Made by a program: the position numbers and the translations under genes
Notes under the pieces: generated by a model
What the model saw: the letters and a program-made list of their open reading frames with translations, nothing else
What the model was told of the DNA's origin: nothing
Database searches by the model: none
Shown: piece by piece, positions 15,908 to 23,367 of the stretch
How positions within the stretch are numbered: position 1 is the stretch's first letter
Layout: each line of letters begins with the position of its first letter
NCBI GenBank assembly: GCA_044344495.1
Contig: JBIJCW010000013.1
Coordinates: forward strand, 1-23,772
Direction: 5' to 3'
Length of the DNA stretch: 23,772 nt
Source: CAZDUS01 sp044344495
GTDB taxonomy: Bacteria > Verrucomicrobiota > Kiritimatiellia > CAIKKV01 > CAITUY01

Positions 15908-17530
15908 ATGAGCGAATCACCGACAACTCCGGACACCAGCACCGCCACCCGTGATGCCACCGCCTTGGTTCAGGCTATCGGACAGTCCCTGAACATGGCC
16001 ACCCTCTACGGAATGAACCATAAGGTCACCCGCGCCTCCCTCGAAGGCAGTTTCCCCGTTCTCGGGCTGTTCGTGGATATCTACGGCCATCTGGATATCA
16101 ACGTCACCGAGGGCAGCGTCCTCATCAACGGCAACCCCTCGGAAGCGCCTCTGGCCTCAACCCTCGCAACCAAACTCACCACCCATAACCTCCTGAGTTT
16201 CGAAATCTCCAAAGGGTTCACCCTCGACGAATACCTCGCCCTCTTCACCATCCTCCTCACGTCTCCATCGCTGCTCAACGGCTCGGCCACCTCCAAACTG
16301 AACGAGTCGAGCGGGTTCCTCCATATTCAGGCACGCTCCATAGAATACCGCCGCGTTGCCGAAGGCGACACAATCCCAACCCCAACCGCCCCTCCACCCC
16401 CCGCCGCCGAACCCCCACCTGCCGATTCCCCACCGCCGCCGGACCTGGATAACATCCTCGCCTTCCTCAAGGACGACCGGAACGCCAATGCACAGCGCTC
16501 CGCCGAGGATATCCGCCAACTCGCCGGCGATGCCGAGAAACTGGCCGAACTCATCCTGCGCACCGTCGAGGTCCGCGCATCCGCCGCTAACATCTCCTCC
16601 GGCGAATCCCTGACCGATATCGTCGTCGGCACCATCGGCAAAATCGTCACCGAATTAACCAGCCCGGATAACGTCCGTACCGAAAAAGGCCGCAAACAGG
16701 TCAAGCGCTCGCTAATGCTCCTGGAGAAGGTCGTCCTCCAGAAACTTCAGCAAATCGCCGGACACGAAACCTCCGAGGCCGCCGAGGCCTTGCTCGACGA
16801 AGCCGCCGAAAGCCTGGATGTGGAGAACATGGCCTCCAAGTTCCTCAAAAACAAAAAGGCCGCCGACGAATCCAGCGAAAAACTGCGCCGCCTGATCGCC
16901 AGAACCGGCGACGATCCCGAACAACTGGCCGCCCTGCACGAATCCCTCGTCAACCGCGGACTGTCAGAGGAAGGCTGGCAGGAACTCATAATCACTCGCG
17001 AATCCTCTTCAGGCACGGGCTCCGGTGACTCTGCCGGAGGACTGGGCGACATCAAGGCCCTGACCCTGCTCCTGGCAAAACTCGGAGAGACCATCGACCA
17101 GTCACGCACTGCCCCCATTACCGAAGCACTCCATGAATTGGCCGGCGAAACCCACCGCCAGATGGAAACCTTGGCGGCAAAGACTGAAAAGAAGATTGCC
17201 ACACTACGCCGGATGCTGGACCATGAATCCCTGGATGCCTCGGGGAAACCAATCCAATTATCCCGAAAACAGCTGATGGAATTTCTGGCGGAAATCGGAC
17301 AGGAACTCAGCCAGCCATTGACCGTGGTTTCGGCCACCATCGACATGCTCCGGGCCCAGCGCGCCGGAATCCTGACCGAAGCCCAGGGCGAACTGCTCAA
17401 CATGACCGCCGACAGCACGTCCCGCCTTGCCCATCTCGTGGATTGCCTGATCCGGATCGCCGGGAATCCGCTTAGCACCCACCCCGACCAGACCATCCTG
17501 AGTGCGCTCTACAACAAACCGAATCCGTAG
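15908..17530 (+). CDS. Signalling-like protein with degenerate histidine-kinase DHp domain
   Basis: A 540-residue soluble protein with no full-length match that I recognise. Residues about 15-125 form an alpha/beta domain with LYGMNHKVT and VTEGSVLINGNP, a pattern seen at the N-terminus of uncharacterised bacterial regulatory proteins. A proline-rich linker (about 156-179) follows. The middle (180-440) is mostly helical, with charged, coiled-coil-like stretches. Residues 451-515 resemble a HisKA dimerisation domain (FLAEIGQELSQPLTVVSATIDML), but the phospho-accepting His is Gln (Q465). The protein ends about 25 residues after this domain, with no HATPase. A catalytic kinase role is therefore unlikely; a scaffold or partner-switch role is inference. 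ATG 15908 is preferred over TTG 15860, which overlaps the presumed promoter. Confidence 0.7.
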   Translation: MSESPTTPDTSTATRDATALVQAIGQSLNMATLYGMNHKVTRASLEGSFPVLGLFVDIYGHLDINVTEGSVLINGNPSEAPLASTLATKLTTHNLLSFEISKGFTLDEYLALFTILLTSPSLLNGSATSKLNESSGFLHIQARSIEYRRVAEGDTIPTPTAPPPPAAEPPPADSPPPPDLDNILAFLKDDRNANAQRSAEDIRQLAGDAEKLAELILRTVEVRASAANISSGESLTDIVVGTIGKIVTELTSPDNVRTEKGRKQVKRSLMLLEKVVLQKLQQIAGHETSEAAEALLDEAAESLDVENMASKFLKNKKAADESSEKLRRLIARTGDDPEQLAALHESLVNRGLSEEGWQELIITRESSSGTGSGDSAGGLGDIKALTLLLAKLGETIDQSRTAPITEALHELAGETHRQMETLAAKTEKKIATLRRMLDHESLDASGKPIQLSRKQLMEFLAEIGQELSQPLTVVSATIDMLRAQRAGILTEAQGELLNMTADSTSRLAHLVDCLIRIAGNPLSTHPDQTILSALYNKPNP

Positions 17531-17547
17531 TCCGTGGTTCGCAGTCG
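17527..17547. repeat. Heptad repeat array A
   Basis: Three consecutive seven-base units, GTAGTCC, GTGGTTC and GCAGTCG, between the ends of two convergent genes. The first unit includes the TAG stop of the upstream gene. Units match those at 18236-18277 and 23339-23366. Confidence 0.5.
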
Positions 17548-17553
17548 ATTCCC

Positions 17554-18234
17554 CTACCCCGCACATCCATCCTTAACATGAATCACACGGTCGCACCGCG
17601 CCGCAATCTCGTCGTTGTGTGTCACCAACACCAGGGTATGCCCCTTCTCCTTCGTCAGCGAAAACAGGCAGGATAGAATCTGTTCCCCTGTCGCGCTGTC
17701 GAGGTTCCCCGTCGGCTCATCCGCCAGCAACAACTCCGGCTCATTGATCAACGCCCTGGCCAGCGCCACCCGCTGCTGCTCCCCCCCCGAAAGTTCCAAC
17801 GGTGTGTGTTCCATCCGCTCGCACAGTCCCACCGCCGCCAACAACGATTCCGCCCGGCGCCGGTGCACCCCCGCCTCCCGCCGCATCTCCCACAACGTCA
17901 TCGTCGGCAGCAGTACATTCTCCAGCACATCCAGCTCCGGCAGCAGGTGATAGGACTGGAACACAAACCCCACATGCCGCGCCCGCAGCGCCGTACGGTC
18001 ACGCGCCGAAAGCCGGTATACATCCCGCCCCTTGAAAAACACCCGCCCCGTCGATGGCTGATCCAACCCGCCCAGGGCATGCAACAGCGTGCTCTTGCCC
18101 GCCCCGCTGGGCCCGACAATCGCCACTGTCTCGCCCACCCGGATATCGACCGACACCCCCCTGAGTACATGCAAGGACCGCCCACCCATGAGGTAGGTTT
18201 TCGTAATCGCTTCCGCCTGTGAAATCATTTCCAT
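17554..18234 (-). CDS. lolD: Lipoprotein-release ABC transporter ATPase (LolD-like)
   Basis: The ATPase subunit that powers extraction of outer-membrane lipoproteins from the inner membrane. The 226-residue protein has Walker A GPSGAGKS (41-48), Q-loop Q93 in VFQSYHLLPELDVLENV, signature LSGGEQQRVALARAL (148-162), Walker B LLLADEP (168-174, E173) and H-loop H206. The FQ-x-x-HLLPE-x-x-x-x-EN segment and TGNLDS are typical of the LolD/MacB subgroup. It follows the LolC/E-like permease gene by 56 bp on the same strand, with lysS upstream. This order supports Lol function over a MacB or FtsE role. ATG 18234 is used; an ATG six bases downstream is equally possible because no strong ribosome site distinguishes them. 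Confidence 0.9.
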   Translation of the reverse strand: MEMISQAEAITKTYLMGGRSLHVLRGVSVDIRVGETVAIVGPSGAGKSTLLHALGGLDQPSTGRVFFKGRDVYRLSARDRTALRARHVGFVFQSYHLLPELDVLENVLLPTMTLWEMRREAGVHRRRAESLLAAVGLCERMEHTPLELSGGEQQRVALARALINEPELLLADEPTGNLDSATGEQILSCLFSLTKEKGHTLVLVTHNDEIAARCDRVIHVKDGCAG

Positions 18235-18235
18235 C

Positions 18236-18277
18236 TCAGTCCATCATCCGTTGTCTGTAGTCCGCAGTCCGTCAGCC
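18236..18277. repeat. Heptad repeat array B
   Basis: Six consecutive seven-base units: TCAGTCC, ATCATCC, GTTGTCT, GTAGTCC, GCAGTCC, GTCAGCC. The array fills most of the gap between the permease and ATPase genes and abuts the lolD start codon. Confidence 0.6.
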
Positions 18278-18290
18278 TCTCCCACCCCTC

Positions 18291-19514
18291 CTACTCGTGC
18301 CGCAACGCCTGCACCGGATCCAACCGCGCCGCCCGCCACGCGGGAATCAACCCGGCCAGTGTGCAAATCAGCACCACCGCCCCCGCCACAATCGCCACAT
18401 CCACCGCGGACGTCCGCGACGGAATCTCACTCAGCCGGTACAATTCCTTCGGAAACAATTCGAGACTGAACGTGTCCGACAGCCACCGCAACAAGTCATT
18501 CCGGTACCTCAACACCACCAGTGCCGTCCCGATCCCCGCCGTCGTCCCGATCATCCCCTCCAGCCATCCCTGCCAGAAGAAGATCCGCATGACGGTCCCC
18601 GAGGAAAACCCGATCGACTTCAACAACCCGATCTCCCGCGTCTTCTGCACCGTCACCGTGATCAACGTGTTGGTGATCCCGAAGGCCGCCACCACCGTGA
18701 TGAAGATCAGCAGGAAGAACATCATGTTCTTCTCGACGCGCAGGGCACTGAACAACTGCCGGTTCTGCTCCATCCAGGTCTCCACATAGTAGTCCGTCCC
18801 CAACATGGCCCGGATGGCGCCCCGGATCTCCTGCGCACGGTAAGGGTCCTTCGTCATCAGGCGGATGGACTGCACCCCTTCTTCCATCCCCACGATCTCC
18901 CGCCCTTTTTCAAGCGAGCACAACACAAACCCCATGTCGTACTCCCACATCCCCACCTCAAACACCCCGGCCACCACCAACTCCTCCGGCAACGCGATCT
19001 CATCACGGCTCACAAAGTTCTTCGGCGAATTGATCAGTAGTTTGTCCCCGACCGTCACCCCCATCCGCCGCGCCAGATCCACCCCCACCACTACCCCTTT
19101 GCCCTCCGGCGCAAACGCGCCCGCCACCATGTGGCGGGGAATCTGGCTGACCGTCTTCTCGCATTCCTTGTCCACCCCGCGCAATACCGGCGTGTAGATC
19201 CGCCCGCCATGGTTGATGACGACCGGACTCTCAATGGTGGGCGCGATCCCGGAGACCCCCGGCACCCGCTTCAGCCGGCTCATCATCTCCCCCTCGCCTT
19301 CAATTCCCCCCGCCCCCGTCACCGTCAGATGGGCGTTAAACCCGAGAATCTTCTCGCGCCACATGTCATCAAACCCGCTCATCACGGACAGGACGATGAC
19401 CAGCACCGCCACCCCGAGCAGGACCCCGAGAATGGAAATGATGGTGACCACCGAAAAGTAGGTCCGCTTGGGCTTCAGATACTTCAGCGCAAGGAATAGG
19501 GAAACCGGCATCAT
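18291..19514 (-). CDS. Lipoprotein-release ABC transporter permease (LolC/LolE family)
   Basis: A 407-residue inner-membrane permease with the FtsX-type arrangement of LolC/E. One N-terminal helix (about 22-45, VVTIISILGVLLGVAVLVIVLSV) is followed by a large periplasmic domain starting at the conserved GFNAHLTV. Three C-terminal helices come last, with the coupling segment TREIGLLKSIGFSSG and the terminal IPAWRAARLDPVQALRHE. It acts with the adjacent LolD to release lipoproteins to LolA. Only one permease gene is present, so it may form a homodimer like LolF-type proteins or pair with a LolE encoded elsewhere. ATG 19514 is used; ATG 19511 is adjacent. No SecDF- or MacB-specific features were seen. 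Confidence 0.88.
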   Translation of the reverse strand: MMPVSLFLALKYLKPKRTYFSVVTIISILGVLLGVAVLVIVLSVMSGFDDMWREKILGFNAHLTVTGAGGIEGEGEMMSRLKRVPGVSGIAPTIESPVVINHGGRIYTPVLRGVDKECEKTVSQIPRHMVAGAFAPEGKGVVVGVDLARRMGVTVGDKLLINSPKNFVSRDEIALPEELVVAGVFEVGMWEYDMGFVLCSLEKGREIVGMEEGVQSIRLMTKDPYRAQEIRGAIRAMLGTDYYVETWMEQNRQLFSALRVEKNMMFFLLIFITVVAAFGITNTLITVTVQKTREIGLLKSIGFSSGTVMRIFFWQGWLEGMIGTTAGIGTALVVLRYRNDLLRWLSDTFSLELFPKELYRLSEIPSRTSAVDVAIVAGAVVLICTLAGLIPAWRAARLDPVQALRHE

Positions 19515-19528
19515 AGGTTTAGGAAAAG

Positions 19529-19549
19529 GGTTCAGAGTTCAGTGTCCTG
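19529..19549. repeat. Heptad repeat array D
   Basis: Units GGTTCAG, AGTTCAG and TGTCCTG lie between lysS and the permease gene. The first two differ by one base and the third is decayed. The unit sequence differs from arrays A-C but has the same seven-base period. Confidence 0.4.
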
Positions 19550-19556
19550 TTATGGG

Positions 19557-21005
19557 TCATGCCTGCTTCTCGAGGGGTTTCAACTGCGGGAATAGAATCA
19601 CGTCCCGAATGGCGTCACACCCCGTCAGGGTCATGACCAGACGGTCGATGCCGATCCCCATCCCGCCGGCGGGCGGCATGCCATGCTCCATGGCCGTCAG
19701 GAAATCCTCATCCACCTTCTGCGCCTCTTCCCCGGCCTGCTCCTCAAACCGTTTCCTCTGCTCAATCGGGTCATTCAGTTCGGAATACCCCGGAGCAATT
19801 TCCTTGCCGCCAATGACCAACTCAAACACATCCACCACGGAAGGATCATCGTCGCAACGCTTCGCGAGCGGCACCAACTCCGCCGGAAGCCGCGTCACAA
19901 ACGTGGGATTCTGCAGGGTCTTCTCAATCAGCTTGGAGTACACCTCCTGCGTGATTTCCGCCGTGCCCCACGCAGGATCGACATGCACCCCGGCGGCATC
20001 CGCCTTGGCCCCCATGGTCGCCCGGTCGATGGAAAACCAGTCGGCTCCCATCCGCTCCATGACAAGATCCCGGTAGGCCACCTCGCGCCAGGGCCGTGCC
20101 AGGTCAATCGGCGTCTCATTCGTTCCGACACGCAAGGTGCCCATCACCTTCTCCGCCACCCGGGTCACCATCGCCTCCACAAGGTCTTTCATCCCCCGCA
20201 TGTCCGAATAGGCCTCATACACCTCGATCATCGTGAATTCCGGATTGTGCGTCCGCGACAATCCTTCGTTCCTGAAATTGCGATTGAGTTCAAACACCTT
20301 GTCATACCCGCCCACCAGCAGCCGCTTGAGATAAAGTTCGGGTGCAATCCGCAGATACATCTTGGTGTCCAGCGCCTCGTAATGCGTCACGAACGGACGG
20401 GCCGCCGCCCCGCCCGGCTGGGGCTGCATCATGGGTGTCTCAACTTCCTGGAACCCCGCGCCATGCAGATACGCCCGGATCTCCCGGATCACCAGCGACC
20501 GCTTCTCGAATACCGCCCGCGCCTCCGCGTTCGAAATCAGATCCAGGTACCGCTGCCGGTACCGTTGGTCGGTATCCTTCAACCCGTGCCACTTCTCCGG
20601 CAATGGCAACAGCGCCTTGGAAAGCAACACCCACTTGTCAATCTTGACCGTGGGCTCCCCGGTACGGGTCATGAAGGTGGTTCCTTCCACCCCGATATGG
20701 TCGCCGAGATCCAAAAACTTGAAGGCGTCGAACACCGCTTCGCCAATGTGGTTCTTCATCGCGTAAACCTGCAGCCGGTCCGACCCGTCCCGCAGATCGG
20801 CAAAAACACTCTTGCCCATGTCCCGGAACGTGGTAATCCGCCCGGCCACCCGCACCGGCTTGTTCTCCTCGAATCCGGCGCGAACCTGCGCCAGACGCCC
20901 CGTCCGCACAAACGCCCGCCCGAACGGCTCATAGCCCAACCCCTTCAGCGACTCCAGATTCTTCCGCCGCTGTTCGATAATCTCACTGGACACTGCTTCC
21001 GTCAT
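19557..21005 (-). CDS. lysS: Lysyl-tRNA synthetase, class II
   Basis: Charges tRNA-Lys in the cytoplasm. The 482-residue protein has the N-terminal OB-fold anticodon-binding domain (about 50-150, VRVAGRITTFRDMGKSVFADL). The class II catalytic core follows: motif 2 in FELNRNFRNEGLSRTHNPEFTMIEVYEAY, and motif 3 GMGIGIDRLVMTLTG near the C-terminus. DTDQRYRQRYLDLI and GGAAARPFVTHYEALD are characteristic of LysRS rather than AspRS or AsnRS. Length is normal for bacterial LysS. ATG 21005 has GGGAGA a few bases upstream. It sits between the TlpA-like gene and the Lol genes on the same strand. Confidence 0.96.
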   Translation of the reverse strand: MTEAVSSEIIEQRRKNLESLKGLGYEPFGRAFVRTGRLAQVRAGFEENKPVRVAGRITTFRDMGKSVFADLRDGSDRLQVYAMKNHIGEAVFDAFKFLDLGDHIGVEGTTFMTRTGEPTVKIDKWVLLSKALLPLPEKWHGLKDTDQRYRQRYLDLISNAEARAVFEKRSLVIREIRAYLHGAGFQEVETPMMQPQPGGAAARPFVTHYEALDTKMYLRIAPELYLKRLLVGGYDKVFELNRNFRNEGLSRTHNPEFTMIEVYEAYSDMRGMKDLVEAMVTRVAEKVMGTLRVGTNETPIDLARPWREVAYRDLVMERMGADWFSIDRATMGAKADAAGVHVDPAWGTAEITQEVYSKLIEKTLQNPTFVTRLPAELVPLAKRCDDDPSVVDVFELVIGGKEIAPGYSELNDPIEQRKRFEEQAGEEAQKVDEDFLTAMEHGMPPAGGMGIGIDRLVMTLTGCDAIRDVILFPQLKPLEKQA

Positions 21006-21029
21006 ACCATCTCCCGCCTTCGCTTGTTA

Positions 21030-21057
21030 CCATCAACCATTCCCCATCAACCATTCC
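21030..21057. repeat. Heptad repeat array E
   Basis: Four units alternate exactly as CCATCAA, CCATTCC, CCATCAA, CCATTCC. They make a perfect 14-base tandem duplication in the gap between lysS and the thioredoxin-like gene. Confidence 0.65.
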
Positions 21058-21062
21058 CCCTG

Positions 21063-22298
21063 CTACTTCCCAATCAGCGATTTCCCCTTCAACAGCAAGT
21101 CCAGTTGCTCCCGCAACGTCTTCTCCAGATCAGGAATCAATCCGATATGCACGGCCTGCACCGTCCCGTCTTTCCCGATCAGCACCGTCTGCGGTATCCC
21201 CTGCACCTGGTAAGTCACCCCCGCCTTGCCATCCGTGTCCAGCGCCACCGGACAGGACAGTCCTTCCTTCTCCATGAATTTGCGGATCTGGTCAGGCTGC
21301 TCCTGCTGATTGACCGCATAGAAAACCACTCCCTTGCCCTTGTAGTCGGCAGCCACCTTGGCCACGATAGGCAGCCCTTGACGACAGGGCCCGCACCAGG
21401 TGGCCCAGAAGTCCAGCACCACGACCATCGCGTTTGACGAAACCACCGGAACGTCCGCCTTGCCTCCGTCCAGCAAGTCCAGCGAGAAGGCCGGCGCGGG
21501 CTTTCCTTCCAATGAATCAGGAATATCGCCCCCCTCCTCATCCGCGAACAGCGAGTCGACTTTCCGGGCTCCCGCCGGAGGCTTGAACTCGAAGGCGCCC
21601 GCCGGCAATGCCCCCCCCACCGTCCAGCCGCGAAACTGATTCTCGACGGTCATCTTCATGCCACGCATGCCCGGCATCTGCTCATCCACGGCACCCATCC
21701 CCTTGGTTATGTCCGTCACCACCTTGAGCACCACCGACGTCGCCCCCGACGTCACCCACATTTCCCAATCGCACTCATTCTGCTCGAAACGGATCAGGTC
21801 GCACTCCTGTCCATTCACCGTCGCCTTCCCCTCATAGGTCGCCTTCCTGACCCCTTCCAGAAGCGCCCCCCGGACGTCCTCTTTCAGCAGATTGTCGATG
21901 AACGTCGTTGTGGCACCCATCGCCCCGACGGCCTGGAACAACTCCTCATAGGTCTTCGGCGCCACACTGACCGCGTACCGGTCCATCATAGGCAGATGCG
22001 CATAGACGTTCGATCCGTCGGACACCAGGGTAAAGGTCGGCATCCCCTTGATCCGCCGGATCGCCAGTTTGGCGGGCCGTTCGACTGCCACGGCATAGGT
22101 CGTCGTGATCTCCTGCCGCATACCCTCCATCTCATTGTGCATCTCCAGCGTCATGGTACAGGCCATGGACTGGGCCTTCTGCATCCCGTCGGCCAGCCTC
22201 CCCACGATCTTCTCCACGGCCGGATCAATGCCGCTGTCAGCCGCTTTTGCCGCGATCGCCATCCACACCACGGTCACCATCATCAGCATCTTCTTCAT
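21063..22298 (-). CDS. Exported LolA-like (DUF2092) / TlpA thioredoxin fusion protein
   Basis: A 411-residue secreted or periplasmic protein. After the signal peptide (MKKMLMMVTVVWMAIAAKA), residues about 25-245 form a beta-rich domain resembling DUF2092 and other LolA/LolB-fold proteins (KLAIRRIKGMPTFTLVSDGSNVYAHLP). Residues about 262-405 are a TlpA/ResA-type thioredoxin: DFWATWCGPC with the redox pair C302/C305, and a GIPQTVLI cis-proline loop. It probably reduces or isomerises disulfides in envelope proteins; the N-terminal domain may hold a lipid-linked or hydrophobic client. AGGAG lies 7 bases before ATG 22298. The start overlaps the upstream thioesterase stop as ATGA, so the two genes are coupled. 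The client is unknown. Confidence 0.83.
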   Translation of the reverse strand: MKKMLMMVTVVWMAIAAKAADSGIDPAVEKIVGRLADGMQKAQSMACTMTLEMHNEMEGMRQEITTTYAVAVERPAKLAIRRIKGMPTFTLVSDGSNVYAHLPMMDRYAVSVAPKTYEELFQAVGAMGATTTFIDNLLKEDVRGALLEGVRKATYEGKATVNGQECDLIRFEQNECDWEMWVTSGATSVVLKVVTDITKGMGAVDEQMPGMRGMKMTVENQFRGWTVGGALPAGAFEFKPPAGARKVDSLFADEEGGDIPDSLEGKPAPAFSLDLLDGGKADVPVVSSNAMVVVLDFWATWCGPCRQGLPIVAKVAADYKGKGVVFYAVNQQEQPDQIRKFMEKEGLSCPVALDTDGKAGVTYQVQGIPQTVLIGKDGTVQAVHIGLIPDLEKTLREQLDLLLKGKSLIGK

Positions 22299-22807
22299 GA
22301 GTTACTCCTGTTCTGCATCTCCAGAAACGGCAATCGCAATGACTGCGGTTCAAACACAAAATCCTCGGCGCACAACTGCATCGCCTCCTGCGACATGGCC
22401 ATGTACTTCCCGGTGGCCGTGGCCAGCAACACTCCCTCCTGATCAAGGATCCGGCCTTCGGCCGACACCACGCGCGACTTGGACGCCCCGATCCACCCCT
22501 CCACCCGGATCCGGTTCCCCACGCCCACCGGCGCCTTGAGCCGCACCGTCATTTCCGCCGCCACACAGGCCTTGCGAAATGTCAGGATTGCCCCCCACGT
22601 CATCACCTCGTCCAACAGCGTCATCAGGATCCCGCCATGCACCAGATTCCGCCAGCCCAGGTCCTCCTCGCGCGTCACATGCTCCAACACCACACGATCC
22701 TTCTCGATCCTCGAACGCAACTGCAATCCGTGGGCATTCCACTCCCCGCATATGAAGCAGGATTTCGTCCGCGGCAGGCTCCCCGATGTAAAGTCCCAAT
22801 CCGTCAT
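22295..22807 (-). CDS. Hotdog-fold acyl-CoA thioesterase-like protein (PaaI/4HBT type)
   Basis: A 170-residue single hotdog domain, probably a hydrolase of acyl- or aryl-CoA thioesters. The long helix with its lead-in is NLVHGGILMTLLDEVMTWGA, containing the HGG and the acidic LLDE residue of PaaI-like enzymes. Strands such as TVRLKAPVGVGNRIRVEGW follow. An N-terminal CFICGEWNAHGLQL segment contains a CxxC pair and is shared with many 4HBT proteins annotated in environmental bacteria. The gene starts 3 bp after the LemA-like stop and overlaps the following thioredoxin gene by ATGA, so it is in the middle of an operon. The substrate cannot be read from the sequence. Confidence 0.83.
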   Translation of the reverse strand: MTDWDFTSGSLPRTKSCFICGEWNAHGLQLRSRIEKDRVVLEHVTREEDLGWRNLVHGGILMTLLDEVMTWGAILTFRKACVAAEMTVRLKAPVGVGNRIRVEGWIGASKSRVVSAEGRILDQEGVLLATATGKYMAMSQEAMQLCAEDFVFEPQSLRLPFLEMQNRSNS

Positions 22808-22810
22808 GGC

Positions 22811-23317
22811 CTAGTACACATCCACCTTGCGGTAGATCCCCATCGTCACAAACAGGCGCGCCGCCCCGCGCTCCAACAGCGTGTTCAGCGTTTCGGCCTG
22901 CCGGTTGTATATTTCCTTGTGAATCATGATGCGCGCATACTGCTCATCCAGTTTGCCCCTGAGATTGTCCAGCGTTGCCAGCCCGCCGGGATCGCGCCCG
23001 GCATCCATGGCCGCAAACAGGCGGTTCAGAACCGACGTCAGTCGCGCCTCCGCCTTCGAACACTCCTGCACCGTCGCCACATGGTCAGCCAGATCACAGG
23101 CGTTCCCGATCACGTCCAGTAACTGCGAAGTGTCGGCATGCACCGCGGCCACAATGTAGGGAACCATTTCCCGGCGGGCCATCAGTGCCTTCCGCAATCC
23201 CTCCCAAGCCTCATTCACCTGGCACCGCGAGAATTCCAGCGCCTTGGCCGTCTGCGACACCCAAAGCGCAAACGACACTCCCGCCATCGCCAGGATGATG
23301 AACACCAACCCTATCAT
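22811..23317 (-). CDS. LemA-like membrane protein
   Basis: A 168-residue protein with one N-terminal membrane helix (MIGLVFIILAMAGVSFALWV) and a long helical body. EAWEGLRKALMARREMVPYIV matches the LemA core, where a DEAW segment is followed by R-x-x-LIPNLV. YNRQAETLNTLL also aligns with the LemA YN motif. The usual PN in LIPNLV is PY here, so the copy is divergent. LemA proteins are anchored with the bulk outside the cytoplasm or in the periplasm, and their function is not settled. It is tightly followed by the thioesterase gene (3 bp) and preceded by the sugar pyrophosphorylase gene after 50 bp. Confidence 0.75.
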   Translation of the reverse strand: MIGLVFIILAMAGVSFALWVSQTAKALEFSRCQVNEAWEGLRKALMARREMVPYIVAAVHADTSQLLDVIGNACDLADHVATVQECSKAEARLTSVLNRLFAAMDAGRDPGGLATLDNLRGKLDEQYARIMIHKEIYNRQAETLNTLLERGAARLFVTMGIYRKVDVY

Positions 23318-23338
23318 GGTTTACTTCGTCTTTTCCGC

Positions 23339-23366
23339 ATAGTCCGTCGTCCGTAGTCCATCTTCC
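23339..23366. repeat. Heptad repeat array C
   Basis: Four units: ATAGTCC, GTCGTCC, GTAGTCC, ATCTTCC. The array occupies the gap between the pyrophosphorylase and LemA-like genes. GTAGTCC is identical to units in arrays A and B, 5-6 kb away. Confidence 0.6.
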
Positions 23367-23367
23367 C

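Noticed and set aside
16375..16442. C-rich tract within the 15908 gene as a possible simple repeat element
   Set aside because: It encodes the proline-rich linker in frame and needs no other explanation.
19683..21437. Long plus-strand open frame across lysS and the thioredoxin gene
   Set aside because: It runs antisense through two well-recognised genes, and its translation shows no domain and the same shadow composition.
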